Position numbers and translations under genes: made by a program. Shown here piece by piece: positions 27,058 to 36,424 of a DNA stretch of 64,000 nt. Every line of letters begins with the position of its first letter. The stretch's first letter is position 1. Below the pieces are notes generated by a model. It was given only the letters and a program-made list of their open reading frames with translations, did no database searches and was not told where the DNA came from. Origin of the DNA: Flavobacteriia bacterium (GTDB lineage: Bacteria; Bacteroidota; Bacteroidia; Flavobacteriales; Flavobacteriaceae); contig RDXY01000012.1 of NCBI GenBank assembly GCA_004293045.1, forward strand, positions 1 to 64,000. The letters run 5' to 3'.

Positions 27058-28761
27058 ATGAAAAAAATAGTTTTAGTAATCCTTAGTCTTTTTCTAACAA
27101 ACGCTTTGTTTGCACAAGAAAATAATCAGATCATACCCGCACTTTTTACACCAAAAATATCGTATTTAGACTCTCTTAAAGCTACGTTTTCTAACCACGC
27201 TACAAGCAATTGTATCGATGAAAGATGGATGAAAGAAATAGCAGACGCTACGTTATCAAACGAAATGTTTTTTGATATTGAAAACATGAATATCGACGAG
27301 AAAGTAGCTTATAATTTAGATACAGAATTACTAAAAAAGAGATTACACAAATTAGACGTTCAATCGCCATTTGTAATTGAATACAATCCAGCTTTGGAAA
27401 ACGTAATTAAATCGTTCTTAAAAAACAGGTCAAAAAGTTTTGAAAGACAAATGGCCATAGCGGAATATTATTTTCCTTTGTTTGAAGAAAAATTATCAAA
27501 ATACAATTTACCTTTAGAAATTAAATATTTAGCGATTGTAGAATCTGCTTTACAGCCTAAAGCAAAATCTAAAGTTGGTGCTGGTGGATTGTGGCAATTT
27601 ATGCCAGAAACTGGTAAACAGTACAAATTGAAAATTACAACTTATGTTGACGAGCGTCATGATCCAATAAAATCAACAGAAGCCGCTTGTCATTACATGA
27701 TGAATATGTACGAAATTTTTGGTGATTGGAGCTTGGTTTTGGCTTCGTACAATTGCGGACCAAGTAATGTTTCTAAAGCCATTAGACGTTCTGGAGGCAA
27801 AACAGATTATTGGGAAATTAGAAAATATTTACCAAGAGAAACCGCCAACTATTTACCTGCTTTTTTAGCTACCATGTATATTTACGAGTTTAAAAAAGAA
27901 CATGGTTTGGTCCCGCACAAAGCAGAAATGAAGTATGCGGAAACAGATACGGTTATGCTGAAACACGCCATGACGTTTAAACAATTATCTGATTTATTAG
28001 ATATTTCAGAGGCACAATTAGAATATTTAAATCCAATTTATAAATCGAAATACATTCCTTCGATTGAAGAGGAAACCTTTTACTTGCGATTACCGAAAAA
28101 TAAAATTGGAATTTTTGTTTCTAACGAAGAAAAAATTTATGGCTATTTAGTGTATTTAGAACAAGAGAAAATTAGAAACATTCAGTTAGCACTTCAAGCA
28201 AAAAAACGCGACAGTATTGCCAAACAAGATTCTTTAGCCGTTGTTGCAAATCTTACGGTTAAAAACAACGATTCCAACGAATTCGAAGAAGTCATAAAAA
28301 AACGCACTAAGGAAGTGGTAAGTAAAAACTTCCATAAAGTGAAAAAAGGTGAAACATTGAGTGAAATTGCCGACAAAAATAACGTGAGTATTGTTAATTT
28401 AAGAAAATGGAACAACATTAAAGGAAGCAACATTACCTCCGGACAAAGTTTAGTGATTTTAACTACTAAAAAAGTCACGGTCAACGAAGTCGTCAAAAAA
28501 CCGAAATCGAAAACCGAAATAGTGGAACCAGAAGTTGAAAATGCAGTTGCTGAAAACACAGAAAAACCTATAGAAAACAAATATTCTTCTGCGAAAAGTA
28601 AAATTGAAATCAAAGAAGATTATTACATCGTACAAAAAGGAGATTCTATTTTTTCCATCACTAAAAAGTTTCCAAATTTAACTACAGACGATTTAAAAAA
28701 GAAAAACGATTTGAAAACAGATAATATTCAACCTGGAATGAAATTAAAGATTCAAGGATAA
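27058..28761 (+). CDS. MltD-like lytic transglycosylase with two LysM domains
   Basis: The protein has 567 residues. The signal peptide is MKKIVLVILSLFLTNALFAQ; an upstream in-frame ATG at 26998 would put 20 charged residues before it, so 27058 is chosen. The SLT domain follows at about 130-290 (LPLEIKYLAIVESALQPKAKSKVGAGGLWQFMPETGKQY, with catalytic Glu in VESAL, and ASYNCGPSNVSKAIRRSGG). Two LysM modules lie at about 420-465 (KVKKGETLSEIADKNNVS) and 520-565 (YYIVQKGDSIFSITKKF). It cleaves peptidoglycan glycan strands in the periplasm. A strong terminator follows. Confidence 0.92.
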   Translation: MKKIVLVILSLFLTNALFAQENNQIIPALFTPKISYLDSLKATFSNHATSNCIDERWMKEIADATLSNEMFFDIENMNIDEKVAYNLDTELLKKRLHKLDVQSPFVIEYNPALENVIKSFLKNRSKSFERQMAIAEYYFPLFEEKLSKYNLPLEIKYLAIVESALQPKAKSKVGAGGLWQFMPETGKQYKLKITTYVDERHDPIKSTEAACHYMMNMYEIFGDWSLVLASYNCGPSNVSKAIRRSGGKTDYWEIRKYLPRETANYLPAFLATMYIYEFKKEHGLVPHKAEMKYAETDTVMLKHAMTFKQLSDLLDISEAQLEYLNPIYKSKYIPSIEEETFYLRLPKNKIGIFVSNEEKIYGYLVYLEQEKIRNIQLALQAKKRDSIAKQDSLAVVANLTVKNNDSNEFEEVIKKRTKEVVSKNFHKVKKGETLSEIADKNNVSIVNLRKWNNIKGSNITSGQSLVILTTKKVTVNEVVKKPKSKTEIVEPEVENAVAENTEKPIENKYSSAKSKIEIKEDYYIVQKGDSIFSITKKFPNLTTDDLKKKNDLKTDNIQPGMKLKIQG

Positions 28762-28784
28762 ACTTGTTTTTTTACTCATAGCTA

Positions 28785-28831
28785 CCTTTGTAAATGTTTA
28801 CTTATTAAAAACATTACAAAGGTTTTTTTTG
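28785..28831 (+). terminator. terminator of the mltD-like gene
   Basis: CCTTTGTAAATGTTT pairs with AAACATTACAAAGG (one bulge), followed by eight T residues. Confidence 0.85.
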
Positions 28832-28852
28832 TTTCAATAAATAAAAAAGGGT

Positions 28853-28860
28853 TAGTTTTG
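28853..28860 (+). promoter_or_regulatory. -7 element (TAGTTTTG) of the GNAT gene
   Basis: An exact TAnnTTTG match 19 bases before the ATG at 28880. Confidence 0.45.
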
Positions 28861-28879
28861 TCAATCAAATTAATACAAA

Positions 28880-29323
28880 ATGATTTCATTTAAAATCAAG
28901 CCGTTTCACGAACTTTCTTCAGAGGAGTTATATGCTTTGTTGCAATTGCGCTCAGAAGTGTTTGTAGTGGAGCAAAATTGCGTGTATCAAGATATCGATG
29001 GAAAAGATCAAAAAGCCATTCATGTTTTAGGGTATTTTGACGGAGTTTTGGTTGCTTGTTCCCGTCTTTTTAAACCGAAAGATTATTTTGAATTCAGCTC
29101 AATAGGTAGAGTAATTGTAAAGGAATCGTACCGAGATAAAAAATTTGGTCACGAATTGATGCGTGTTTCTATCGATGCAATTAAAATGCTTTTTCAGGAA
29201 ACAAAAATTACAATTTCTGCTCAATTATATTTGCAAAAATTTTATGAAAGTCACGGTTTTGTTGTAGTTGGTGAAAGTTATTTGGAGGACGACATTCCGC
29301 ATATTGAAATGAGAAAAGGGTAG
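28880..29323 (+). CDS. ElaA-like GNAT N-acetyltransferase
   Basis: The protein has 147 residues. The start FKIKPFHELSSEELYALLQLRSEVFVVEQNCVYQDIDGKDQKAIH is strongly like ElaA. The acetyl-CoA-binding region is IGRVIVKESYRDKKFGHELMRVSI (about 74-97), and LQKFYESHGFVVVGESYLEDDIPHIEM closes the fold. The substrate is unknown. The gene ends 12 bases from the convergent OmpA-like gene. Confidence 0.9.
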   Translation: MISFKIKPFHELSSEELYALLQLRSEVFVVEQNCVYQDIDGKDQKAIHVLGYFDGVLVACSRLFKPKDYFEFSSIGRVIVKESYRDKKFGHELMRVSIDAIKMLFQETKITISAQLYLQKFYESHGFVVVGESYLEDDIPHIEMRKG

Positions 29324-29335
29324 TTAAAATGCGGA

Positions 29336-30157
29336 CTAAATTTTAGTAATAACCAATTCCACTCTTCTGTCAAATTGCTCGTCTTTGCCTATGGGTTGCG
29401 TATTTCCATAACCCTTAAAAGTCATACGGGCTTTACTAATACCCCGACTTTGTAGAAATTTATACACTCTTTCTGCTCTGTTAGTTGAGAGCTCTCTTTT
29501 TCGTGTATCCTTGTCAATAGCTTCCCTATGAAACGTCGGGGTACAACACACATGACCCTGAATTTCTATATGAATGTTGGGATATCTTTTTAACAAAACA
29601 ACAATCATTTCGAGTTGTTTTATAGCGCTTTGTTTAAGTTTGCTACTCCCGCTATCAAAAAGTAACTTATCTAAATACACCCGATCGCCCACTAAGGCAT
29701 TTTTTCTAATAGTATTGTATAATCCTGGGATATTCAGTTCTTCCACCACCAAAGGTTTAAAGTTTAAAACCACATCTACACGACGGTTTTTAGCTCTAGC
29801 CTCAGGAATGTTTTCTTCTAAATCTTCATCAATAAGAACCTTGCCTTTTCCTTCAATTTTTACAATAATTTTATATTTCACCCCTTTTTTTACCAACATG
29901 TTTTTGACACTGTTGGCGCGGTCTTGTGACAATTTGTAATTATAATTAATTTTCCCCACATCATCGCAATACCCATAAATAGAAACACTTTGAAGTCGTG
30001 TGGTATCAATCAAACTTAAAAAATAGACTACCGCTTCCGATTGTAAAGGTTTTATTTCACGCACATCGGTATCAAAATAAATAGAATGCACGGTTTCTTC
30101 TTGAGAAAACCCAAGAAAAGTAGTGGCTAAAAATAGAAAAACAACTATTTTCTTCAT
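29336..30157 (-). CDS. secreted protein with two tandem OmpA-like domains
   Basis: The protein has 273 residues. A signal peptide (MKKIVVFLFLATTFLGFSQ) is followed by an OmpA-like domain at about 25-130 (IYFDTDVREIKPLQSEAV, SIYGYCDDVGKINYNYKLSQDRANSVKNMLV, ARAKNRRVDVVLNF). A second follows at about 160-273 (LLFDSGSSKLKQSAIKQLEMIV, IEIQGHVCCTPTF, STNRAERVYKFLQSRGISKARMTFKGYGNTQPIG, DRRVEL). It probably binds peptidoglycan. No transmembrane barrel is present. One base separates its ATG from the stop of the upstream S41 peptidase gene, so they are co-transcribed. Confidence 0.85.
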   Translation of the reverse strand: MKKIVVFLFLATTFLGFSQEETVHSIYFDTDVREIKPLQSEAVVYFLSLIDTTRLQSVSIYGYCDDVGKINYNYKLSQDRANSVKNMLVKKGVKYKIIVKIEGKGKVLIDEDLEENIPEARAKNRRVDVVLNFKPLVVEELNIPGLYNTIRKNALVGDRVYLDKLLFDSGSSKLKQSAIKQLEMIVVLLKRYPNIHIEIQGHVCCTPTFHREAIDKDTRKRELSTNRAERVYKFLQSRGISKARMTFKGYGNTQPIGKDEQFDRRVELVITKI

Positions 30158-30158
30158 T

Positions 30159-31793
30159 TTATTTTTGTAATATTTTTTTATATTCTGAGGGATTATTTAA
30201 AATTTGTTGTGCTTTTAGTACATCAGAATATTTAGTAGAAACATAATCGTAAAAAGCATTACGATAGCCGTATCTTAATAATAATTCTTGTAAAAGAAGG
30301 CGTTTAATTTCTTCTTTATTTTTATCTAATTCTTTGTTTTTTGTCTTTTCAATGGCCGCTTCCAATTGTTTTATTTCTATTTGAATGTCAGCGTCTATTT
30401 TGTCTTTTTTAGCGGCTTCTAATAGGTTTTTTAAAGACTTGTCGCTATTGCTATTGATTTCCACCTTTTCTTTCTTTAAATACGCTTTAAATTCGTTATA
30501 TTCTGCTTCTGAGATGTTGGTTACGCTTTTGGCGTTTGGATTTCTGTAATATAGCACGTTCGCAAATTCAAAAACGGCATCTGAATTAGCAATACTCAAG
30601 CTAGTGGCGCTTTTTTTCATGTCCGCAATTTCTACATCTGGTAAAACCCCACCGCCATCATAAACAATTCTTCCGCCCTTTGTTTTAAAAGCATTATATT
30701 CTTTTTCTGATGTTTTAATTGCTTTTCCATTGGCGTCTTTTTTACTATAATCAGTAGCTTGAATACAACGACCTGAAGGCGTATAGTATTTTGAAATGGT
30801 TACTTTTACTTGTGTACCATACGTTAAATTAAATGGGCGTTGCACCAATCCTTTTCCAAAACTTCTATTTCCCACAATTACTGCGCGGTCTAAATCTTGT
30901 AGCGCGCCCGAAACAATTTCTGATGCCGAAGCACTTCTGTCATTTACAATAATGGCTAATGGAATTTCAGTATCAACGGGCTCGTTATTAGTTTTATAAA
31001 TATGATTATGCACTTTATTTTGCGATTTTGTAGTGGTAATGATCTCGTCTTTTGGAACAAATAAATTACAAATATTTACGGCTTCGTGTAATAAACCACC
31101 TGGATTGTCTCTTAAGTCTAAAATAATTTTTGTGGCGCCTTGTTCTTTTAACGTTAATAAGGCTGCTTTGGTTTCTGCCGTAGCTTTTTCGTTAAATTTT
31201 TGAAGTACAATATAACCTGTTTTGTCGCTTAATAATTTATAATAAGGAACGGCTTTTATTTCTACTTCGTCTAAAATAATTTGTCCTTTTTTTTCTACAC
31301 CTTGGCGGAAATAAACGATATCAATTTTAGTGTTTTTAGCGCCTTTTAGAAGCTGAGAAGCGTCGTCTTTAAAATCTTTCAACACTACATCTCCAATTTG
31401 GATAATGACATCACCTGCTTTAAAACCACCTTTATCGGCTGGCATGTTTTCGTATACTTCTTTTAAAATTATTTTATCGTCTTTTCGTGAAACAATAGCG
31501 CCAATTCCGGTATATTCTCCGGTATTATTAATTTTAAATTTTAGCACATCTTGCTCGTCAAAGTATACGGTATAGGGGTCCAACTCACTTAGCATGCTTT
31601 TTATTGCCACATCCATTAAGTTGCCTGGATTGGTTTCGTCTACATAATTTTGGTTGACAATCTTATATAGATTCGTAAAAATTTCAATTTGTTTGGCTAA
31701 AGCAAAAAAATCGGTTTGAAAACTTACGGCTACAAATAAAAATCCAGCTACAAGTGTTGGAATTACTACTTTTCTTTTGTTAAAAAAACTCAT
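30159..31793 (-). CDS. S41-family carboxy-terminal processing peptidase
   Basis: The protein has 544 residues and one N-terminal membrane anchor or signal (about 8-30, VVIPTLVAGFLFVAVSFQTDFFA). A PDZ domain follows at about 95-180 (TGEYTGIGAIVSRKDDKIILKEVYENMPADKGGFKAGDVIIQIGD). The S41 protease domain has the nucleophile in NDRSASASEIVSGALQD and the lysine in GNRSFGKGLVQ. Ctp proteases cleave periplasmic or cell-envelope proteins. It lies 69 bases downstream of rnpA and directly upstream of the OmpA-like gene. Confidence 0.92.
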   Translation of the reverse strand: MSFFNKRKVVIPTLVAGFLFVAVSFQTDFFALAKQIEIFTNLYKIVNQNYVDETNPGNLMDVAIKSMLSELDPYTVYFDEQDVLKFKINNTGEYTGIGAIVSRKDDKIILKEVYENMPADKGGFKAGDVIIQIGDVVLKDFKDDASQLLKGAKNTKIDIVYFRQGVEKKGQIILDEVEIKAVPYYKLLSDKTGYIVLQKFNEKATAETKAALLTLKEQGATKIILDLRDNPGGLLHEAVNICNLFVPKDEIITTTKSQNKVHNHIYKTNNEPVDTEIPLAIIVNDRSASASEIVSGALQDLDRAVIVGNRSFGKGLVQRPFNLTYGTQVKVTISKYYTPSGRCIQATDYSKKDANGKAIKTSEKEYNAFKTKGGRIVYDGGGVLPDVEIADMKKSATSLSIANSDAVFEFANVLYYRNPNAKSVTNISEAEYNEFKAYLKKEKVEINSNSDKSLKNLLEAAKKDKIDADIQIEIKQLEAAIEKTKNKELDKNKEEIKRLLLQELLLRYGYRNAFYDYVSTKYSDVLKAQQILNNPSEYKKILQK

Positions 31794-31862
31794 GTGTTGA
31801 GGTATAATATTTTACTAAATTAATTAAAATAGTTGAAACGAAATAAATATTCTAAATTTACT

Positions 31863-32228
31863 TTATCGTTTCGTTAAATTTTTGAAATAATTGTATCGTT
31901 TTTTCTTCTCTTTATAGGATAATTTTTCTTTAGTTTGGTAAAAAAACATAAAAGCATAAGGTGTTTTGAGATTGTCTTTCAATAGGTTTTGATTTAAACG
32001 GTAACATTCTCTTAAAACCCGTTTAAAGTAATTTCGGTCAACGGCTCGTTTAAAATATTTTTTTGAAACAGAAACGCCCATGAGTACTTTTTCTAGATTA
32101 TTTTCATCTGTATTTTCTACAAAAACTAGTCGTAACGGATATTTAGAAATTGATTTTCCTTCAGAAAACAAAAGATCTATTGTTTTATGGCTTTTTAGTT
32201 TTTCGTTATTTGGATAGGAAAATTGCAT
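31863..32228 (-). CDS. rnpA: ribonuclease P protein component
   Basis: The protein has 121 residues. It is the small basic subunit that helps the RNA subunit cleave tRNA 5' leaders. The N-terminus FSYPNNEKLKSHKTIDLLFSEGKSISKYPLRLVF and the RNR-like motif KVLMGVSVSKKYFKRAVDRNYFKRVLRECYRLNQ are diagnostic. Usually rpmH lies upstream; here it is not, which is common in Bacteroidota. A TACATTTG element ends 4 bases before the ATG. Confidence 0.93.
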   Translation of the reverse strand: MQFSYPNNEKLKSHKTIDLLFSEGKSISKYPLRLVFVENTDENNLEKVLMGVSVSKKYFKRAVDRNYFKRVLRECYRLNQNLLKDNLKTPYAFMFFYQTKEKLSYKEKKKRYNYFKNLTKR

Positions 32229-32232
32229 ATCG

Positions 32233-32240
32233 CAAATGTA
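32233..32240 (-). promoter_or_regulatory. -7 element (TACATTTG) abutting the rnpA start
   Basis: The minus strand reads TACATTTG, four bases, then ATG, the same spacing as at holB. Transcription may start on the ATG. Confidence 0.45.
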
Positions 32241-32265
32241 TAAAAAAGGAAACGGTATAAAAAGA

Positions 32266-32308
32266 GAAAACCTGTCATTCTATATTTTCATCAGAATTTC
32301 AGGTTTTC
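32266..32308 (-). terminator. terminator of the M13 peptidase gene
   Basis: GAAAACCTG (32266-32274) pairs with CAGGTTTTC (32300-32308), with a further ATTCT/AGAAT pair inside. A T-rich run follows on the minus strand. Confidence 0.65.
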
Positions 32309-32358
32309 AATTCTTTTTTAGAATTTAAATACGTTCAGATTGAAAGGTACCAATTTTA

Positions 32359-34467
32359 TTACCAAATTTTGACTCTTTTTTCTGGCGCTATATACATTTT
32401 ATCTCCTGCATTAATAGTAAACGCTTTATAAAAAGATTCAATGTTTTGTAGTGGCACATAGGCTCTATATTGCCCAGGCGAATGCGTATCCGTTTTCACT
32501 TGATTTTTAATGGCTTCCTCTCGCATTTTACTTCTCCAAATGGTAGCCCAAGAAAGGAAAAAACGTTGTTCAGGTGTAAAACCGTCAATTAAACCCGGGT
32601 TTCCTTTTTCTTTAAGGTAAATTTGTAATCCGTCATACGCGGCGTTTACACCACCTAAATCGCCAATATTTTCACCTAGTGTGAATTTTCCATCTACATA
32701 GATTCCTGGTAACGGTTGTAAAGCAGAATATTGATCTGCTAAAGCTGTTCCTAAAGAGGTGAATTGTTTTAAATCTTCCTCGCTCCACCAATTAATTAAG
32801 TTTCCTTCAGCGTTGTATCTTGAACCAGAATCGTCGAATCCGTGTGAAATTTCATGACCAATTACACCACCAATTCCACCATAGTTTACTGCTTCATCTG
32901 CTCTATAATCGTAAAAAGGCGGTTGTAAGATAGCGGCAGGGAACACAATTTCGTTATTGGTTGGGCTATAATAAGCGTTTACGGTTTGAGGCGACATGCC
33001 CCATTCTTCTTTGTTGACTGGTTTTCCAAGTTTTGAAATGTTTTCTTTGTTGCTCCATCGGCTAATGGCTAATGAGTTTTCATGCAATGTTCCGCCTTGT
33101 TCAGGGCTTTTTATTTGTAATCCGCTATAATCCTTCCAAGCGTCAGGATATCCAATTTTTACTCTAAATTTTTTAAGTTTTACAATAGCATTTGCTTTTG
33201 TTGCAGGCGTCATCCAAGGTAAATTATTAATACGATTTTCGTATGCTTTAAATACATTTGCAATCATAGCTTCCGCTTTTGTTTTTGCTTCTGCAGGAAA
33301 TTTTTTCTCAATGTATAATTTTCCTAGTGCTTCGCCTAAAACACCGTTTACAGTTGCAAGTGCTCTTTCAGCGGCTGGTCTTTGTTTTACAGCTCCAGAA
33401 AGGGTTTTGCTATAAAACTCCCAATCTGTTTTTTCAATTTCAGTAGTTAATTCGTCGGCATTCGAACGTAAAAGTGTCCAAGTCATATATGCTTTCCAAT
33501 CCTCTACTTTATTTTCTTTTAATATAGCGTCTAATTTGGTTAAGTATTTAGGTTGCGACACTACCACAGAATCCAATTTACTAAACCCAGATTTTTCGAA
33601 GTACGAAGCCCAATTGTTAGATGGGGCTATTTTTTGTAAATCTGCAACCGACATTGGATTATATGTTTTACGACGATCACGTCTTTCTACGCGGTCTAAA
33701 GTTGGTTCAGATAAAGAGGTTTCGAAGGCCAAAACGCTTGCTGCTTTTTCAGAAGCGGTTTTCGGTTCCATACCTAAATAACCAAACATTTTAGCAATAT
33801 GTAGCACATATTTTTCTCTTTTTTCTTTCGAATCTGGTTTGTCAGACATGTAATACTCTTTATCCGGTAAACCCAAACTTCCTGTTCCTACATATACTAC
33901 ATTCTTGTTGCTGTTTTTAGCATCTGCACCTACATATGATCCAAAAAATCCCAAACTAGCATCTGCTTTGGTTTCTATTAAAAGATTCATTAAATCGGCG
34001 CTGTTTTTTACCATATTTATTTTTTCTAAATAAGGCTGAATAGGCGCAATGCCTAGTTTGTTTCTAGATACCGTATCTAAAATGGATTTGTATAAATTTA
34101 CGGCTTTCGCTTGATCCGATTTTGGATCTAAATTTTTATTTGCAATCGCTTCGTTTAATATAGCCATTACATCATCGTCTGTATTTTTTCTTAATTCGTC
34201 GAAACTTCCCCAACGGGTTCTGTCAGCAGGAATCTCCGTTTTATCTAACCAAGTTCCGTTTACATATCTAAAAAAGTCGTCATTTGGTTTTACAGAGGTA
34301 TCCATAAACTCAGTACGAATACCGAATTTTTCAGATGTTGAAACTACGGCACTACTTGATAAACCGTCTTTTCCTGCTTGCCCCTCTTTTACAATAGTTA
34401 CAGAGCAACTTTGAAAAATTGTGGCGCAGACAATTGCTAAACTAGCAAGTATGGTTTTGTTTTTCAT
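32359..34467 (-). CDS. M13-family zinc metallopeptidase lipoprotein
   Basis: The protein has 702 residues. The signal peptide ends in a lipobox (IFQSC, Cys21). The neprilysin/PepO catalytic motif is GGVIGHEISHGFDDSGSRYNAEG (HExxH near residue 525) with the third ligand in FTLGENIGDLGGVNAAYDGL. NAYYSPTNNEIVFPAAILQPPFYD precedes it. It degrades peptides outside the inner membrane, anchored by lipid; inner- versus outer-membrane location is not decided by sequence. It has its own promoter and terminator. Confidence 0.93.
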   Translation of the reverse strand: MKNKTILASLAIVCATIFQSCSVTIVKEGQAGKDGLSSSAVVSTSEKFGIRTEFMDTSVKPNDDFFRYVNGTWLDKTEIPADRTRWGSFDELRKNTDDDVMAILNEAIANKNLDPKSDQAKAVNLYKSILDTVSRNKLGIAPIQPYLEKINMVKNSADLMNLLIETKADASLGFFGSYVGADAKNSNKNVVYVGTGSLGLPDKEYYMSDKPDSKEKREKYVLHIAKMFGYLGMEPKTASEKAASVLAFETSLSEPTLDRVERRDRRKTYNPMSVADLQKIAPSNNWASYFEKSGFSKLDSVVVSQPKYLTKLDAILKENKVEDWKAYMTWTLLRSNADELTTEIEKTDWEFYSKTLSGAVKQRPAAERALATVNGVLGEALGKLYIEKKFPAEAKTKAEAMIANVFKAYENRINNLPWMTPATKANAIVKLKKFRVKIGYPDAWKDYSGLQIKSPEQGGTLHENSLAISRWSNKENISKLGKPVNKEEWGMSPQTVNAYYSPTNNEIVFPAAILQPPFYDYRADEAVNYGGIGGVIGHEISHGFDDSGSRYNAEGNLINWWSEEDLKQFTSLGTALADQYSALQPLPGIYVDGKFTLGENIGDLGGVNAAYDGLQIYLKEKGNPGLIDGFTPEQRFFLSWATIWRSKMREEAIKNQVKTDTHSPGQYRAYVPLQNIESFYKAFTINAGDKMYIAPEKRVKIW

Positions 34468-34519
34468 ATTTTTAACATTTTAAGGTTGATTATTTTCTTT
34501 TTCATAGAATCACGAAAGA

Positions 34520-34527
34520 CAAATCTA
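34520..34527 (-). promoter_or_regulatory. -7 element (TAGATTTG) of the M13 peptidase gene
   Basis: The minus strand reads TAGATTTG, an exact TAnnTTTG match, 52 bases before the ATG at 34467. Confidence 0.45.
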
Positions 34528-34593
34528 TTAAAAAAACTAGAATTATTTAAAAATACAATTGTTAAATACGATCGTGATATTACAAAATAGTCT

Positions 34594-34601
34594 TATTTTT
34601 G
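34594..34601 (+). promoter_or_regulatory. -7 element (TATTTTTG) of the SCO gene
   Basis: An exact TAnnTTTG match 18 bases before the ATG at 34620. Confidence 0.45.
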
Positions 34602-34619
34602 TAAAAAATAATCTTTAAA

Positions 34620-35294
34620 ATGCTGAAATATAAAAAACTATCCGTCTTTTTTGCGGGGTTACTTATTGTGATTTTTATATCTATTTACACATTATTAAAC
34701 AGAAAAACCTTACCTATAATTAATCCTACAGACGTTAACCCAGAGTTGGTAGATTCTTTAGTGCAACATGTTGGCTACAAGCATAAAATAGCGCCGTTTG
34801 CTTTTACCAATCAGAATGGAAAAAAAATAACAAACAAAGATTATGAAGGTAAAATTTATGTAGCTGATTTCTTTTTCACGACTTGTCAAACCATTTGTCC
34901 AAAAATGACAGACAATATGGTTTGGTTGCAAGACAAAATTAAAGATAATCCTAAAGTGAAACTGCTTTCACATTCTGTTTTCCCGGATGAAGACACGGTT
35001 GAGGTATTAAAAAAATATGCAAAAGAAAAAGGAGTACTAGATGCAAAATGGAATTTAGTTACAGGAGATCAAAAGGAAATTTATAAAATAGCTCGTCAAT
35101 CCTATTTGGTTGTAAAAACAGGAAAACCTGAGGAATTATATGATATGGTGCACACCGAAAACTTTGTTTTAGTAGATCAAAAAGGAAGAATTAGAGGATT
35201 TTACAATGGATTAAATATAGATGAAAACGTAAAAGGCGAAAAAAATCTAACCCAATTACTAGAGGATATCGAATTTTTATCTGAGAAAGATTAG
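34620..35294 (+). CDS. SCO1/SenC-family protein
   Basis: The protein has 224 residues with an N-terminal membrane anchor (about 8-27, FFAGLLIVIFISIYTLL). The copper-binding and redox motif is CQTIC near residues 90-94 (FFFTTCQTICPKMTDNM), and the conserved histidine lies in VHTENFVLVDQKGRIRGFY. SCO proteins deliver copper to cytochrome c oxidase or act as thiol redox proteins. No oxidase genes are adjacent. Its stop codon overlaps the stop of the convergent AlbA_2 gene. Confidence 0.92.
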   Translation: MLKYKKLSVFFAGLLIVIFISIYTLLNRKTLPIINPTDVNPELVDSLVQHVGYKHKIAPFAFTNQNGKKITNKDYEGKIYVADFFFTTCQTICPKMTDNMVWLQDKIKDNPKVKLLSHSVFPDEDTVEVLKKYAKEKGVLDAKWNLVTGDQKEIYKIARQSYLVVKTGKPEELYDMVHTENFVLVDQKGRIRGFYNGLNIDENVKGEKNLTQLLEDIEFLSEKD

Positions 35295-36421
35295 TTGTAT
35301 TTCATTTTTCTTAAAATTCTCAAACTGTCTTTAAAACGTAGGAAAGCCATTGAATTGGGATAGCTTTTTAACACACTTTTTGCTTCTATTAACCTTTGTT
35401 TGGCTTCTGTAAATCCGTTTAAGTAACAAATCATTAATGTAGGTGCAATTCGTAAAACGTCTTCTTCTAAAACTACTTTGTTTTTTTCTAATTTCTCAAG
35501 TGTGTTTTTTACAGAATTGTAAATATGAAATAAGAGTTTTTTATTGTATTGTGGAGGTTCAAATAGCATTTCGGTCTCCATTTTATAATAGCCATTATCA
35601 TAAAAATGGAAGGTTAACCGTTCCAATGGATAATAACTGGTGGCGTCATTTAATCCTAGTTTTACATATTCTGTAATCGTAAAACGATCTTCATTATATT
35701 GAATAATGACTTCATCTAAATTAGAATAAAACAGTTTAATTTGTTCGTTCATTAACTCAATTGCTACACGCGAATAATACGTTTCGTTTCGCACTACTTG
35801 TTTTTTTCCAGCCCAACATACCACAAAATTCTCTTTGAACACTTGATATTGGGTGTCTAAATCTTTGTAACGGACCGTTATAAAGTCCAGTACACTTTCT
35901 AAAGTATGTGCGATACTATTTCTAGAATTATTTTCAATACTAATTACTGAGGCTACATTTGATTTTGAAAACGCAATTTTTTCTTCAGTTGGCACGGTAT
36001 TGCTTCCAATTCTAATAAATGTGCTATTAATTAGAATGGTATAAATGTTTTTTTTAAAAAAGGAAATTTTATTTTTTGGCTTAATAGTAACCAAGCCCAC
36101 CACTCTCTCTTTGGGTAAATTTGGAAAAGCGATATTGTCGTAGGTTATTTTTGGTGGATTTTCTAAATAAGCATTTACTAGATTTTGAATCCGGCTATCA
36201 TCAAAAAAATCATCTCCGACTATTTCATTATCGTCGTCTTCTACACCAACAACAATATATGAATTATTAAACGGGTTGGAATTGGATAAGGCGCAAATGT
36301 GTTTTAAAAATTTGCCTTTTCCTTCTTTAGTATGTAAATTTAATTGGCGTTTTTTATCATAAAAACTATTTTCGTTATTATGAGCCAATAAATTTTTTAC
36401 TAGAAGCCGTTTGTTAATCAT
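35291..36421 (-). CDS. AlbA_2/Schlafen-type putative DNA-binding protein
   Basis: The protein has 376 residues. The first third carries the AlbA_2 (Schlafen) domain: KEGKGKFLKHICALSNSNPFNNSYIVVGVEDDDNEIVGDDFFDDSRIQNLVNAYLENPP, followed by STFIRIGSNTVPT. The remaining part is helical and not recognised. Proteins with this domain are often annotated as ATP-binding or transcriptional regulators. The real function is unknown. The start lies 4 bases after the stop of the aldo/keto reductase gene, so the two form an operon. Confidence 0.8.
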   Translation of the reverse strand: MINKRLLVKNLLAHNNENSFYDKKRQLNLHTKEGKGKFLKHICALSNSNPFNNSYIVVGVEDDDNEIVGDDFFDDSRIQNLVNAYLENPPKITYDNIAFPNLPKERVVGLVTIKPKNKISFFKKNIYTILINSTFIRIGSNTVPTEEKIAFSKSNVASVISIENNSRNSIAHTLESVLDFITVRYKDLDTQYQVFKENFVVCWAGKKQVVRNETYYSRVAIELMNEQIKLFYSNLDEVIIQYNEDRFTITEYVKLGLNDATSYYPLERLTFHFYDNGYYKMETEMLFEPPQYNKKLLFHIYNSVKNTLEKLEKNKVVLEEDVLRIAPTLMICYLNGFTEAKQRLIEAKSVLKSYPNSMAFLRFKDSLRILRKMKYN

Positions 36422-36424
36422 AAT

